From Quillaja saponaria (Eukaryota; Streptophyta; Magnoliopsida; Fabales; Quillajaceae): DNA of 64,000 nucleotides. Made by a program: the position numbers and the translations under genes. The notes below the pieces were generated by a model. It had not been told where the DNA came from. It saw only the letters and a list, made by a program, of their open reading frames with translations, and made no database searches. This document shows, in pieces, positions 12,153-24,720 of this stretch (the stretch's first letter is position 1; the number at the start of each line of letters is the position of its first letter). Location: the NCBI GenBank assembly GCA_029379385.1, contig CM055613.1, positions 19,052,001 to 19,116,000 of the forward strand, in the 5' to 3' direction.

Positions 12153-15100
12153 ACTCTGCCAAAGGTTACTCTGCCAGTCCCAAGCCCCGATAAAGAAGGA
12201 GGATTGTGATAGGTTGACGGCCAGCGTAAAACTAATCAAACCCTATGATGATGAATTCTACCGAATATTCGTTGTGGCGTAACCCTCTTAGTGACGCAAT
12301 GCATCGGAACCCCGGTGTAGTGAGAAATAAGTAAGGGTTGGGTCATCACATCCTTAGTGGCGCGCCACATTGGCGCTCGGGTGTGGTGCAAAAGGAGCAA
12401 GGGTTCTCACATCGAGGGCGGGTGCGGGTAAAAAAGCTAGTACAAGATAAGATTTGCACAGCTACTTGGAACATAAGGATTCTTATTGGTAAATTGAGAG
12501 AGCTTGTAGATACTATGAGTAGAAAGAGGATTAGTATTGCTTGGTTGCAAGAAACTAAGTGGGTGAGAGAAAAGGCTAAAGAGATAGAGAGAACATGATT
12601 CAAGATGTGGTATACCAGTAAGACTAGAAATAAGAATCGAGTGGTGATTATTATAGATGAAAATTTAAAGGATGAGGTTGTTGAAGTTAAGAGAAAATGT
12701 GATACAATAATTTTAGTGAAATTGATGATAGATCAGGAGGCCTTCGATATTATTAGCACTTATTCTCTACAAATAGGACTGGAAGAAGCTACAAAGAAGG
12801 TTTTTTAGGATGATTTAGAGGAGATAGTCTAAGGCGTACCTTTAGGAGAAAAATTATTTATTGGTGCAGATTTGAACGGTCATGTAGAAAGTACTAATGA
12901 GGGTTTTGAGAGAGTACATGGAGGATATGGTTATAGAGATAGGAATGAAGGTAGAGAGTCTATTTTAGATTTTGCGATTGCGTATGACTTGATTTTAGTT
13001 AACGCGTTCTTTAAGAAACGAGAGTCACACTTAGTCACCGTTAGTAGCGGGCCGAATAAGAACCAAATATATTATGTTCTGACTAGGAGGGTTGATAGAG
13101 CGGTTTGTAAGGATTATAAAGTTATGCCCGGAGAGTGTTTAGTGTCTCAGCATAAATTTATGGTTATGGGTGTTGGTGTTAAGCATTGGAAGCAAAAGCA
13201 TAGAAGTAATAAGTGTAGTAGGACTAAATGGTGAAATTTGAATGGAGGGAAGATGGCTTTTTTAAAAGAAAAAAGGTTACAGGGTGATCCTTGGAGGGTG
13301 AAGGGTGAGCCTAATATGATTTGAGATGAGATGACGAGTCATATCAAAAATATGGCAAAAGAGGTGTTAGGAGAAAGTAGAGGACGTGAACCTCTAGCTA
13401 AGGAGACATGGTGGTGGAATGAAGAAGTTCAGTAAGTTATTAAAGTAAAAAAAGAGTATTATAAAAGATTACACGAGTGTAGAAATGAAGATAATTATAA
13501 ATGTTTTAAACAAGTTAGAAAAGATTCTAAGAAAGCGGCTAGGGAAGCTAGAGGCAAGGCTTGTGAAGGATTTTACCAAAAGTTAGAGACAAAAGATGTA
13601 GAGAATGATATTTATAGGATTGTCAAGCAAAGGGAAAGACGAACTAAAGACTTAAATCAGATTAAGTGTATTAAGAATGAGGCTGATAGGGTTTTAATTA
13701 AGGAAGACAACATTAATGAGAGATGGAAAACTTATTTCGATACTTTATTTAATAGAGAGTCAAGGGGTGATATTGAGGACCTTGATGACGCCTTTGATGA
13801 TACGAACCACAGATTTGTTTGTCGGATTAGAACACAAGAGGTTAAAGAAGCTATTCATAAGATGAAGAATGGTAAGGCAATGGGTCCATCTGATATATCA
13901 ATAGAAGTTTGAAGATGCCTAAGAGATATTGAAGTAACTTGGCTTACAAATCTTTTTATCAAAATTTTAGTAACCAAGAAAATGTCTGATGAGTGAAGGA
14001 AGAGTATGTTGATCCCTATTTATAAGAATAAGTGAGATATTCAAAGTTGTACGAATTATCGAGGAATAAAATTTATAAGTCATAAATGAAGTTGTGGGAG
14101 AGAATGATTGAGTGTAGGCTTAGAAATGAGATTCTAGTTTCTGAAAATCAATTTGACTTTATGCTAGGAAGATCTACAATAGAGCCTATTTTCTTACTTA
14201 GGAGATTAATGAAGAAATATAGAGAAAAAAAAAAGAATCTTCACATAGCTTTTATTGATTTAGAAAAAGCGTATCATAAAGTGCTAAGACAAGTTTATGG
14301 TGGACACTCGAGAAGAAGAAAGTCTCAACTAAATACGTAGAAGTTATTAAAGATTTGTATGAGGGAGTAATGACTAGGGTGCGGACCATAGATGGTATAA
14401 CTGGAGAGTTCCCGATCACGATAGGTGTTTACCAAGGTTCATCTTTAAGCCCTTACCTATTTGCTTTAGTCATGGATGAACTTACTTTTAATATTCAAGA
14501 TAGGGCTCCATAGTACATGCTGTTTGCCGATGATATCATGTTGATAGACGAAACTAGATAAGGTTTAAATTTCAAACTAGAAATGTGGAGGAACACGTTA
14601 GAATCTAAAGGCCTTAGATTAAGTTGGACAAAAACTGAGTATATGGAGTGCGATTTAAGTGAAATTAGTGGAGGCTTGAATGAAATAATTTTGGATGGTC
14701 AGACAATCCCTACAAATGACGTGTTTAAGTATTTAGGTTCATTTATACAAAAAGATGGCACAATTGAGCATGATGTAAACTATAGGATCAAGGCAGGGTG
14801 GGTGAAATGGCAAAGTGATTTAGGAATTTTATGTGATCCTAAAATCCTGAATATATTGGAAGGAAAATTTTACAGGACAGCAGTGAGACTAGCTATACTG
14901 TATGGTACCGAATCTTAGCCAGTTAAAAAGCAACACTTTCATAAGATGGGAGTAGCAGAAATGAGAATGTTAAGATGGATGACCGAACATACAAGAAATG
15001 ATATAATAAGGAATGAGAAGATCCGTAAAAAAGTGGAAGTAGCACCTATTGAAGAGAAAATGAAGGAGAATCGCCTACGTTGGTTTGGACATATCCAATG

Positions 15101-15321
15101 TCGGCCAATAGACGCAATAGTTAAGAAAGATGACTTGGTACAGGTGTCGGGTGTTAGATGTGGTAAAGGGAGACTGAAACTTACATGGGGGACAGTCATC
15201 GAGAAATATATGGCAACTCTAGGGATTACTGAAAATGTTGTCTTGGAGCAATGCGAATGGAGGAAAATGATTTATATAGCCTAACCCAACTAGTTTGGAA
15301 TTTAAAGCTTAGTTGAATGTA
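12153..15321 (+). mobile_element. RTE-type LINE, nearly full length, flanked by a 21 bp target duplication
   Basis: The element starts with a GC-richer leader (12170-12450), then carries an endonuclease-reverse transcriptase frame, and ends with a short 3' tail containing 'cccaactagtttggaatt', a degenerate form of the usual plant RTE tail. The target duplication (12131-12152 and 15322-15342) differs at one base, which suggests moderate age. This is the expected mark of target-primed reverse transcription. A second, truncated and inverted member of the same family lies at 63241-63570. Confidence 0.85.
12455..15284 (+). pseudogene. LINE endonuclease-reverse transcriptase polyprotein, decayed
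   Basis: Order of domains: apurinic-type endonuclease (TATWNIR at about 12460, WLQETKW near 12540, GADLNGH near 12866), a linker with WWWNEEVQ near 13410, then the reverse transcriptase with KMKNGKAMGPSDI near 13860, NYRGI near 14055, FIDLEKAYHKV near 14253, YQGSSLSPYLFA near 14430 and the catalytic LFADDIML at 14521. The C-terminal part includes KYLGSFIQKDG and RLRWFGHIQCRP (about 15075). Several in-frame stops and at least one frameshift near 14290 inactivate it. Most of the stops replace tryptophan codons. The protein would nick DNA and copy its own RNA; this copy cannot be autonomous. Confidence 0.9.
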
Positions 15322-15342
15322 GTAATACCATTGGAACCTTAT
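15322..15342. repeat. 3' target-site duplication of the LINE
   Basis: 21 bp repeat of 12131-12151 with one substitution (TTGAAA to TTGGAA). Confidence 0.9.
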
Positions 15343-15967
15343 GTTCAATGGAAAAAGTTTTTTTTTTAATTTTTTTTCTAAACTATTAGGAAGAAATTTA
15401 AGTAGTGGCTTGACTTTTTGGGACCATGTCAGAAATCTTTTTGCCCCACTATTAGCCATTTTCTTTTGAGTTGACGTGGGACAAATAGGAAGGGAACTAG
15501 AGGATCATGAAGCAGCAGTTGATGTTGCTGTTGTTTCTCTACCAATGGTAGAAACAAGATAGTAATAGTAGTAACAACGTTGGATCTGAAAGAAGAGGAC
15601 GAGACAGAAACATGAGTAGGGAGAGGAAAAGAGGAGGAAACAAGCTTGTTAAGCTTCTCTTGGAGAAAAATGATATGATTTTCAAAAATGGTGTTGCACT
15701 TTTTTGCACGCCATTTGCTTGAATGAATGCCTGGGGTTGAAGATGCAAACAAACAAAGTAAGGAGAATATATAGTTAAAGGGTGTAAATGATCCAAATAA
15801 ATTAAGGAGACTTTTTGAAAGAGCATCAGTTAAAGATTAATTTACATTTATGATCATAACCAAACACAATTAAACTTAAGATTTTTCTCTTTAATATATC
15901 TTCCATGATATCATCTCCACGTATTGTTTAATCCATACCTTTTTAATCCGTACCAAACACACCCTTA
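15343..15967. mobile_element. Harbinger-type (Tourist-like) element end, otherwise non-coding
   Basis: Read on the minus strand from 15967, the sequence begins GGGTGTGTTTGGTACGG, the classical PIF/Harbinger terminal motif, and is flanked by TTA on the plus strand, the usual 3 bp target. The opposite terminus was not identified, so the extent to the left is uncertain. A second 'accaaacac' motif at about 15858 could be subterminal. Open frames on the minus strand at 15429-15826 are low-complexity serine/leucine frames and are not supported as genes. Confidence 0.45.
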
Positions 15968-16825
15968 GGGTTTTTGATTAACTAATAATTAAGATTCCCT
16001 GAATTTATGCATTAAGCTAGTTGACTGATTTTATTTTTATTTATTAATTGAGAATAGGGGAGTTTTACTGTTTTAGGATGAGATACAATAATTGATTTTA
16101 TGGTCTTTATTAGATGTAATATTTTCAAATTGTTTAGATTTGTCTGTGTCTAATTGTTTTTAATCTATGGTTTGTGAAATTATTAATGATTTTTCAATTT
16201 TTCTGTTTTTGTGAAAGTTGATTTACTTTGTATGCTTTTGTGTAACATATTAATGAACTGATGGACCTAGTTTATCATCTATGACATTGGAAATCTTAAG
16301 AAGTCTTATTGTCTTAGTCGATGAAATTCAGGAATTGAAATATTTAAAATATTATGCAATATATAAGCTTGCTTTGCTTTCTTTCATCTTTAAGAATAGT
16401 AGTATGGAATTGGAATCTTTATTAAGAATATAGGTTTTAATAATTATTAATGGACAACTAGTAATAAAATCACTTAAGGAATAAAGCAAATGAGTTGGAG
16501 ACTAGCTAGGAGTTGAAGTACTACTCGAATATTGCTTTTTTATTTATGATTTTGTTAATGTAATCTGTGATGGTGTGTTTTTTTATTTGTAATGTTATTT
16601 GTGCTTGAACCTTAAATAATGTTATTTGTAAGCTGACTTGTATGGTTGTTTTATGTAAATTGTATTGTTTAATGAATGATCATTTTGATTTATAGTTAGA
16701 AAAATTTTCTTCAATTTGTTTTATATAAATTATGTTGGTGTATTTTCAGTATTTTTGTTCTTACTGATCACTTTTATTCTGAATTATGATTGTATTAAGT
16801 CAATTCCAATTATTTGTATTATAGA
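15968..16825. other. No gene seen
   Basis: AT-rich sequence with no frame or repeat of note. It may be the 5' non-coding part of the hAT relic that follows. Confidence 0.5.
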
Positions 16826-17185
16826 TGGTTAGTAATAAGCCTATTGATGTTGAGATGTCTGATTATGAAAATATGGAAGTGGTTGAAGTAAACCATGAGA
16901 GTTCAATGGCTGCAGTTGAGCAATTTAGCAAAGTACTCAACCTGCTAACACTAATGCCACTGCTAGTGGTACTTCAAGTTCAAAGAAAATGAAAAGAAAG
17001 AAGAAAGATTCTATTACTGAAGAAAAACTTGCAAAGGCAACTATGGTGAGGAAGGTAAGAAATCAAATCAATACTTCTTAGATGTGAGAATATTATACTC
17101 ATGTTAAGGGTACTATTGGAATAAATCATAGGTCACGGTATAGTTTTTATCGTGCTAAATATGCTAGTCACACCAAAAAATGAAT
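16826..17185 (+). pseudogene. hAT transposase N-terminal (BED zinc finger) remnant
   Basis: With one frame change the translation starts MVSNKPIDVEMSDYENME, passes a serine-rich stretch and a lysine-rich KKMKRKKKDS run, and ends in a block that aligns with a BED finger of RICESLEEPER-type hAT proteins: a TSxVWxHF-like start, YTHVKGTIG, then ASHTKK. Expected cysteines are replaced (for example the CNYCGAKY position reads as SFYRAKY), and two stops follow each other near 17085. The rest of the transposase is absent, so this is a 5' fragment. Confidence 0.55.
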
Positions 17186-18499
17186 GCATGAAATATTGTA
17201 CCGAATTGGTTAATTAAACTAAATTTCCAACACGTACATGTTTAATTAAACTAGATTAAACACATGCTTAGTCTAATTAAATTAGATTAAATTTCTAGGG
17301 GTTTTACAACGGCAACCACCGTCAAAAACCATCAAAAGCTATCGAAGATTATGGCAATCACTGTCGAACGACGACAATCACTGCAAAGTACTTGAAGCAT
17401 AATTCCAGTTGTAATTTTTTTATGAGATTCAAACTCATAATGTAATTCTAACCAATTCTAACTTCCATAGAATTGAAATTGGTTTTCAAATCCAATTCAA
17501 TATATCCAAACCAACCTAATTAAAGGGGTTCATAAAAGCACCTTTTAAAATGTAGTAAATATAAAATTAAGAATTTGAAACATCTTAAAAAATCATCATT
17601 TCAATAACATTGAAATCATAACCAACCACTATAATAATTGTTTTAAAATTTTCATATATATATATATATATATTTATTTATTTTTTTTATTACATGTAAC
17701 AATTGTCTTAAAGATATTCGTTAAAAAACTCATTTTTGAATATATAGCGAAATAATCTCTGACTTTCATTTTCTTTTCATCCTATCATTTATTTTTCTAT
17801 TTTTCTATTTTTTACTTTTAATTTGTCTCTAAAATTAGGATAAAATCTAAACTCTTGCAATATATCTAAACTTCAAAAATTATTATTACTTTGGTAATTT
17901 CAAAAAAGAGAAATATTCAAAGTTGAAATTCGTCAGTCAACGGAAATTGTGTGCTGTAAAAATTGACTTCATTAAAGGGATGTTTATAATAGGAGTGTCC
18001 TACACGAAATCTATTAAAAGGATTTTTTTTTTAATTTATTATTTGTTGTGATATAAATATTAAGTACCGTTTTGAAACAAAATGAGTATTATATTATTTA
18101 TCTATATTTATATTTCACATTACTCTAAAAATTTAAAATAAGCATACTTATTGTCTCATACCTTACTGTATACATTTAATTATTAATATTTTTTATTAAT
18201 TTAAAATAATTAAATAATAATAATTTAAATAAATATCTTATTGTATGTTATATATAGGACAAGAATCTAGAATTAAATTTTACATTCACCACAGATTGGG
18301 CCAAAAAAAAAAAAAAAAAACTCTCACTCATGTCTATTCTGCTACAGGCAGGAAACCTCTTGTGATCTACCAGTTTATCTTATATTTATTTAACTTATAT
18401 ATACAATTATTTTATTTTATTTTTTAAAAATTAAAAAATAATTAATTAACCAACAAGTACGCATCTTAAATTAGTTATTTTTACAAACATTATGACTAA
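17186..18499. other. No gene; simple repeats
   Basis: The stretch holds a short TA run near 17655-17672, a poly-A run at about 18303-18320 and AT-rich filler. An AATTG-rich block at 17405-17530 resembles a MITE end but has no partner. No gene is supported. Confidence 0.55.
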
Positions 18500-19040
18500 A
18501 TTTACAATATTTCCTTTAATCATTACTGAGTTTTTTATTTTTATAATTATATTCACAAATATACAACTAAAAATATATATATTTCTGAACAGTCTAGTTT
18601 ACTAAATGAATTTTTCTCCTTATAAATATGATTAAATAAATTTTTGCATCTACAAAATTATATTTATAAAAAAAATATGTCATGTAATGAGACTCTTGTA
18701 TTTATAAATTGATAATTAACTGAATAGATGTTCGAGACTATTCGAATAGAGAGTGGAGACATATTCAAGCTGGACCTCGAGTTTGCTAGACAATAGACAT
18801 ATGACTGCATGTCTGCATTGTAAGGGAAGTGATGGTAGCATGTAATATTAAAAGTCATTTCAGAAAAGATATAGGAAGACAGAAATACATAAAGGTATGT
18901 ATAAGTTTAACAAAAACTACAACTAAGAAAAGAAAGAAATCAAATATAATTACTGAAATTTATGTTCTTGTTAATTAACTACATATTAACCCCTGTTTTT
19001 ATATTTTAATATTCTGCTACACATAATAAAAACATCACTA
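18500..19040. repeat. Duplication unit B, left flank
   Basis: Paralogous to 1-175 plus 1160-1260 and 1630-1680 of unit A, and from about 18890 to the corresponding CACTA flanks in units A, C and D. It is non-coding. Confidence 0.7.
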
Positions 19041-20974
19041 TACTACACCAAAATTGACTTACTGCAATAGTCAAAAAATATTGCTACAAGGGAAAAAAAA
19101 AAAATTAAATAAAGTTACCTATAACCCATTGCCTAAAAGTATCAGCTAGCAACGACTATTTCAGCTATGTCAAAGCTTATTCAAAATTAACCAGCTAGCT
19201 GCAACGTTCATAAGACATTGCATATTCTTTCTTGAGCAATGTTTAGTTTAGCATTGCATATATCTTTTCGGCCACATTCCGTAAAGCATTGCATTATATT
19301 TTCTTGGCCAACGATTTTGATTTTTACGCAATAGTTTTCATAGAATTAACAACAATTTTACTATTATTATATGCAACAGTTTTTCTAAATTGACTGCAAC
19401 ATTTTTTAAAATGTTACAATAATATTCAATCTGCAACAGTTTTCTCAAACTTAAGTTTGAGCAATAGAAAAAGAAAGAAAAAAAAAAAAAAAAACTGTTG
19501 CCTTAATTTGAAAAAAAAATATATATATATAAACAAATTATACATCAAATTTAATAATAAAAATAATATTTTATTTTATTTTAATCATGTTAATTCATTA
19601 CAATACATTTGCCTTTAAAAGAAATATTATTTCCCCTTATCTATTCACATCCTCCACCTTCCTTTCAACTCAAAGTCTTCTCTCTTTTCACGATTTTGCT
19701 TGCTCAACCATTTGCTCAGAGATCCATTTGTTGATTTATTGCAATAATCTGCATATACACTTGAAGAAAAATCATACATTGTTTTTCTTTGATAACAAAT
19801 ATTTTCTTTCTCTAACCTAAATTTTTGAAACATTCACAAAATTTGCATTAGGTTGCAACCATATGCACCATAGGTATTTAGAGATATTAACTAAGTTATA
19901 AGAAAAAATAGTAACATCAAGTAATTCATGTAATTGATGAAATTCAATTAAAAATCAAAACTAGCACATAAGAGAAGCTTAGAACATTGAATTGGTAGGA
20001 TCCAAAACTAGGTTAGACATTCACAAAATTCAAGGTTGCAGCCACCATATCATCAAACATCCAATGGGAAAGAAGGACATACATGATGAAGTTTGGATAT
20101 CATTTTCATATACAGTGTCCTCTAATTATAGCAACTTCAAAACTAGAAGACAAACAATATGCAAAAATACCAAGAAGTTAATTACTTACCGGGAGAATTA
20201 CACCATGACTATGTCCTTCCCAGTAAGGAACATTTCCTGTATGATCTATGACACGTTTCTCCATGATCTTTTGGACCAACGAGTCATTTAACAGTAACAG
20301 CTGTTACTGTATAGAGTCCTTTTGGCTTGTACAAATTTAATGAGGGATTGAAACATATACTTTACTTGCACTTGCTTGTTGCACTAACATGGATATTACA
20401 TGTCGAGTTATGGCATTGCTTGTTTTCAAGTCCAAAGATAAGACCCGTTGCAATGATTTATCATGGAAGCTGATCAAGTTATGTGTTTGCAACAAATCAA
20501 GAATGATTGCCTTTTACTACATATAACAGTACATTATAACAAGAAAAACAGAAATATAGCAATTCTTTGTGTCATAGCCAAGGAACAAAGTTTCGTTTCG
20601 AGGGATTGTTTCGACACGCCCAGAAACGGAAATTATTCGGGAAACAATATGAAAATGGCATTGAAACACTATTTTTTTAGAAAACACATGGAAACGTATA
20701 ATAAAACACATATTATAGTAATTGTAAGTATCTAACATGAATAATTTAGTACATAGAACACTAATAAATACATATCAAAGTAAAAATCATAATACAAATA
20801 TAGTAATTCAAGAAAAATATTAAATTACAATCACATCTAACCAGTTGTGGAGTGTTTAGCAGGTGCATATTCAGAATATTGAAATTGTCTAAGAGGAAAT
20901 TGATAGTATTGTTCAACATAGCAACAATACTGATCATAACTCATGTGGATAACATAAATGTGTCTCATATTTCC

Positions 20975-23864
20975 TCACATATTTCTGAAAATTTTCAACA
21001 TTGTATCCAAAATTCTGAGTTTTTGTAGCAAAATGACCAAAGTGAGAAGATGATGATTGTGTATCATATCCAGAAGATGCATCATAGTCATAATTAGAGG
21101 ATAATGAACCATAATTGAAATTAGAAGCATCATATTAGATGGTTGAGACCCATATCCATAACTAGAATTATAAGTTGAAGAATCATCTCTATGCGTGTTA
21201 GTTCCACACAAATGAAATAAGAAGAAGTCTGAAGTCCAACTTTCAGCATCCACCATCATTGTATCTCCATCATTTTGCATTTGACTTTCATTATTATTTT
21301 TTTTCCTTCGACCATAACGTTTTTCATTTTCACGTAATGGTCGATACCTATGATTAGTATCTTGAGTAAAATAATTAAATCGTTGCTTTTTAGTAAAGAA
21401 TATTACACCTGAACTTTCACCTCTATTCCATTGTCCTCCATCTCTTCTATCTCCTTCATTATTACCTCCATCTCCACTATCACCACTATTATCACTACCA
21501 CTTTTATCATCATCATCTTCTTCTTTTTCTTCTTCAGTATCAACAAATATATACCTGAAACAATGTTGACATCCTCTCATTAAATTTTCAAACTCTTCAT
21601 CATCAGCTATTTGGGTTCTTCTTGTTTGCATTCCCATACCATATACTTGTGATAGATCTTGTGTGTCTGACCAACGATTAGCAAAAATGGCTAAATAAGC
21701 ATTTGGCCTAGTTGGTTAGCTATGACCATCAAATTCATCCAATAATATATCTCCAAGATCATCTACCCATTCAGAACGAGCTTCATTATCTTCAAACACA
21801 GTGGTTAAATCTATTGTTTTGAAATCAACATTTTCCCTACTTTTCTCTTTCATAATATGCTTCAATTTCAACCTCATGTTGTATTGTGCATAAACAAATT
21901 TCTCTAGTTTTTCATAGTTAAGTCGATTACGTACTTTTGTGTGAATAAGAGCATATGTATTCTAATTTCTTTCACACCCATTAGATGAACTTGTCTGTGA
22001 CAATACTTTTAATGCAATCTTTCTCAAATTTGGAGCATCCGTTCCATACAAAAACCACCATTCAGTTATGAAAAATATATTACTATTATACCATTAACTA
22101 AAAATTGTATTAATGAAATAAAGTTATTAAATAAAGATCAAGTTACTTGGATCCGTTTTTTTTCTTCCTTTAACAGCTAGTCAACTTGAATTATGCATGG
22201 CCTCTCAAAAAATTTTAACCTATTAATAAATAGATTGTTAATTCTCAATAGCAACAAGTATATATAAAATTAAATACTATTGAACATTTCTTATTACCTC
22301 TGCTAGTGCATGAGAAGCTATTATACTGCTTGGTTCAATTATGTTAACGACACCTTTAAGTGCATTTATAAATAGTTTGGTGAACTTTCTTCCTAATTGG
22401 ATCCTTACTAGATGCACTCATTGCCCATTCATCTAAAGTCATCATTCTTTGTAAGCCATTCTTATATTGTAGAAGACTTTCAAGAGCAATATAATTTGTG
22501 ACAAATCTTATTTGAGCTGGCTGTATTAATTCACCTGTGCAATGTTGTCTCATTAAATGAAGAACTTTTCCATGATTGTAAATGAAATTTGTACACTTCT
22601 TTGCTTGCTCTAGAATGGGTGAAACACTTCTAAATTTCACAAAGTCGTGTAATACTAAATCAAGAGAATGTGCAGCACATGATGTCCAATATAAATGTGG
22701 TCTTATTCTATCCGTCAATAAGTCTGCAGCCCTTTTGTATGAAGATTGATTATCTGTGATGATTTGAACTACATATTTTTCACCAATCTCTTGAACTACA
22801 TATTTTTCACCAATCTCTTGAACAACCTCATCCATCAACTGAAAAAGATAATTAGCATCCTTGTCAATCCCCGTTGTATTTACTGATTTGTGAAAAAATG
22901 TCTTTCCATCATAATAAATCAAAAAGTTTGTTATTGACAAATAGGTTATAGATATCCACCCATCACACATTAGAGTCACTCCATAAACCTCCCCTTTCTT
23001 TTTAAATTCATTAATCAATTCCTCTATCTCATCCTCCAAAATAGGACCACCGATTTCATAAGGAGTAGCCCCTTCAACTGCAACCCCTGCATGTACACTT
23101 TCATCAATCATACACTGATAATAGGGCCCTTGTGCTTTGTTAGAAACAATATTTTGATAAATAAAGAACTTTCCAATAGCATGCTTTGCTGACTTTGCTC
23201 ACTTTTTTGGATTCCACATTTTTTTAACTTTTGTTGGTAAACATCTTATTGCCTATATATGCTTGGATCTATCTCTTCTCTACTTTGGCCTTTTTCTCTC
23301 TTAGTAAACTTTCCAAAACCTTCTTTTACACTTTGAGTGCGACTTAAATTTCGAGCTCGTGTAGGCTCCATCCTTGGATGTGGAGCTTGCCTATATCCTT
23401 GTTTTGACCATATATATATCATGTATTGATAAATTCGTTGCATATTGAAGATCTTGTATTTCCTGTATGCTCATCTCATCATCTGTGTCATCAATATCTT
23501 CTTCTCTAATCTCCACTCTTCTCCTTGTCCCGCTCATTAAATTTTCTCTCATCTCACCTCTTATTTCTTTCATTTTTTCATTCTCTTGTTTCTTCTCTCT
23601 CAAGTACAATCTCACTTGTTTAGAAATTTCCACAAGACATTTCTCACACTCTGTCACATTTAGATAACCTCTAGCTAAATGTTGTATGCCTCGAGCAATA
23701 CCTCCTCCCTTAATTTGCTTTTCACAAAAATTACAAATTACTTGCTGACGAATATCACCTATTCTTTCAAAATACAACCATTCAATATCATCAGACTTTT
23801 TTTTTTTTTTGGATTGTGGTTCTTCAATAGTCGGTTGTTTATCTTTTGAGGAATAAGAAGCCAT
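20975..23864 (-). pseudogene. hAT transposase (BED finger, DUF659, hATC dimerisation), inactivated
   Basis: The reading starts at 23864 with MASYSSKDKQ. A BED-type finger follows (ICNFCEKQ, then H and C further on, about residues 40-80), then an acidic linker. After a frame change near 23400 comes the DUF659/RNase-H-like core (YEIGGPILEDEIEELI, GVTLMCDGW, then IITDNQSSYK, TSCAAHSLDLVLHD; 23111-22356). The hATC dimerisation block is near 22050-21880 (SSSNGCERN, then NTYALIHTKVRNRL), where the tryptophan of the usual CERNWS motif is a stop. The C-terminus (21637-20975) is an unusual, strongly acidic tail rich in D/E/G. Stops, frame changes and a 27 bp internal duplication make it non-functional, although the 251- and 220-codon open pieces suggest modest age. 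Confidence 0.85.
22766..22819 (-). repeat. 27 bp in-frame tandem duplication inside the hAT core
   Basis: Two exact 27 bp units in tandem encode VVQEIGEKY twice. The duplication keeps the frame and lies between the hAT blocks for GVTLMCDGW and IITDNQSS. Confidence 0.9.
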
Positions 23865-23879
23865 CTTTTATTTTTAACT

Positions 23880-24511
23880 GCAAAAATATAAACATGTAAC
23901 ATAATAAATTATATTAAGAGAAAATTTAAATAAATTAAATTGATAGAAAAAAATATATATAATAATTGAAATTAAATCAAAAAAAAAATTGAAATTATAT
24001 AAATTACAATAGTTGAAAATTTAAATAAATTAAATTGATAGGAAAAAAAAATTAAAAAATGTTCTTTCTAATTGAATCATATTTACTGATGTTATAGGAT
24101 AATGAACTTAAAAATTATTTTCTTAATTCATATCTACTAATGTTCTAAGTTAATGAACATATATAAATAATTTATATCTATTATTTTTTTCACTATTTTA
24201 AAAATTAAACTAACTTTAAAATAAAAACCTCATTGTTTGTGCTATCTATAAATAAATACTAATAATTGAAATTTTAAATAAATTAAATAATAAAAAAATA
24301 GATATTAATTAAAATTTAAAAAAATCTAATTAATTTATATTTACTAATGTTATTGGTTAATGACATAAAAATTATTTTCTAACTTATTCATATTTACTAA
24401 TGTTCTAAGTTAATAAACATATATAAATAAATATCTATTTCTTTTTTCACTATTTCAACAATTAAACTAAATTTAAAATAAAAAGCCTAATATATATATT
24501 TTGATATGTTT

Positions 24512-24550
<39 letters not shown>

Positions 24551-24720
24551 TTTATTGTTAAAACAAGGAGAAGAAAAAAAAAAGTAAAAAAAAAAAAAAA
24601 TTGATTAACAAATTATAATTATTATATTATATTATATAGAAACAATTATATACATTTTAAGCCCAGCACAACCTAATATACTAATTATAAAAAAAATAAA
24701 AAAATACACACAATTAAACA
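23880..24720. other. AT-rich interior of the hAT element with TA microsatellite
   Basis: Non-coding. It contains diverged duplicated phrases ('tactaatgtt' near 24090, 24140, 24350 and 24400) and a TA run at about 24517-24547. It probably corresponds to the 5' untranslated region of the transposase. Confidence 0.6.

Noticed and set aside
15429..15826. Overlapping minus-strand frames of 95-107 codons
   Set aside because: Serine/leucine-rich low-complexity translation next to a Harbinger-type end; no domain or gene structure.
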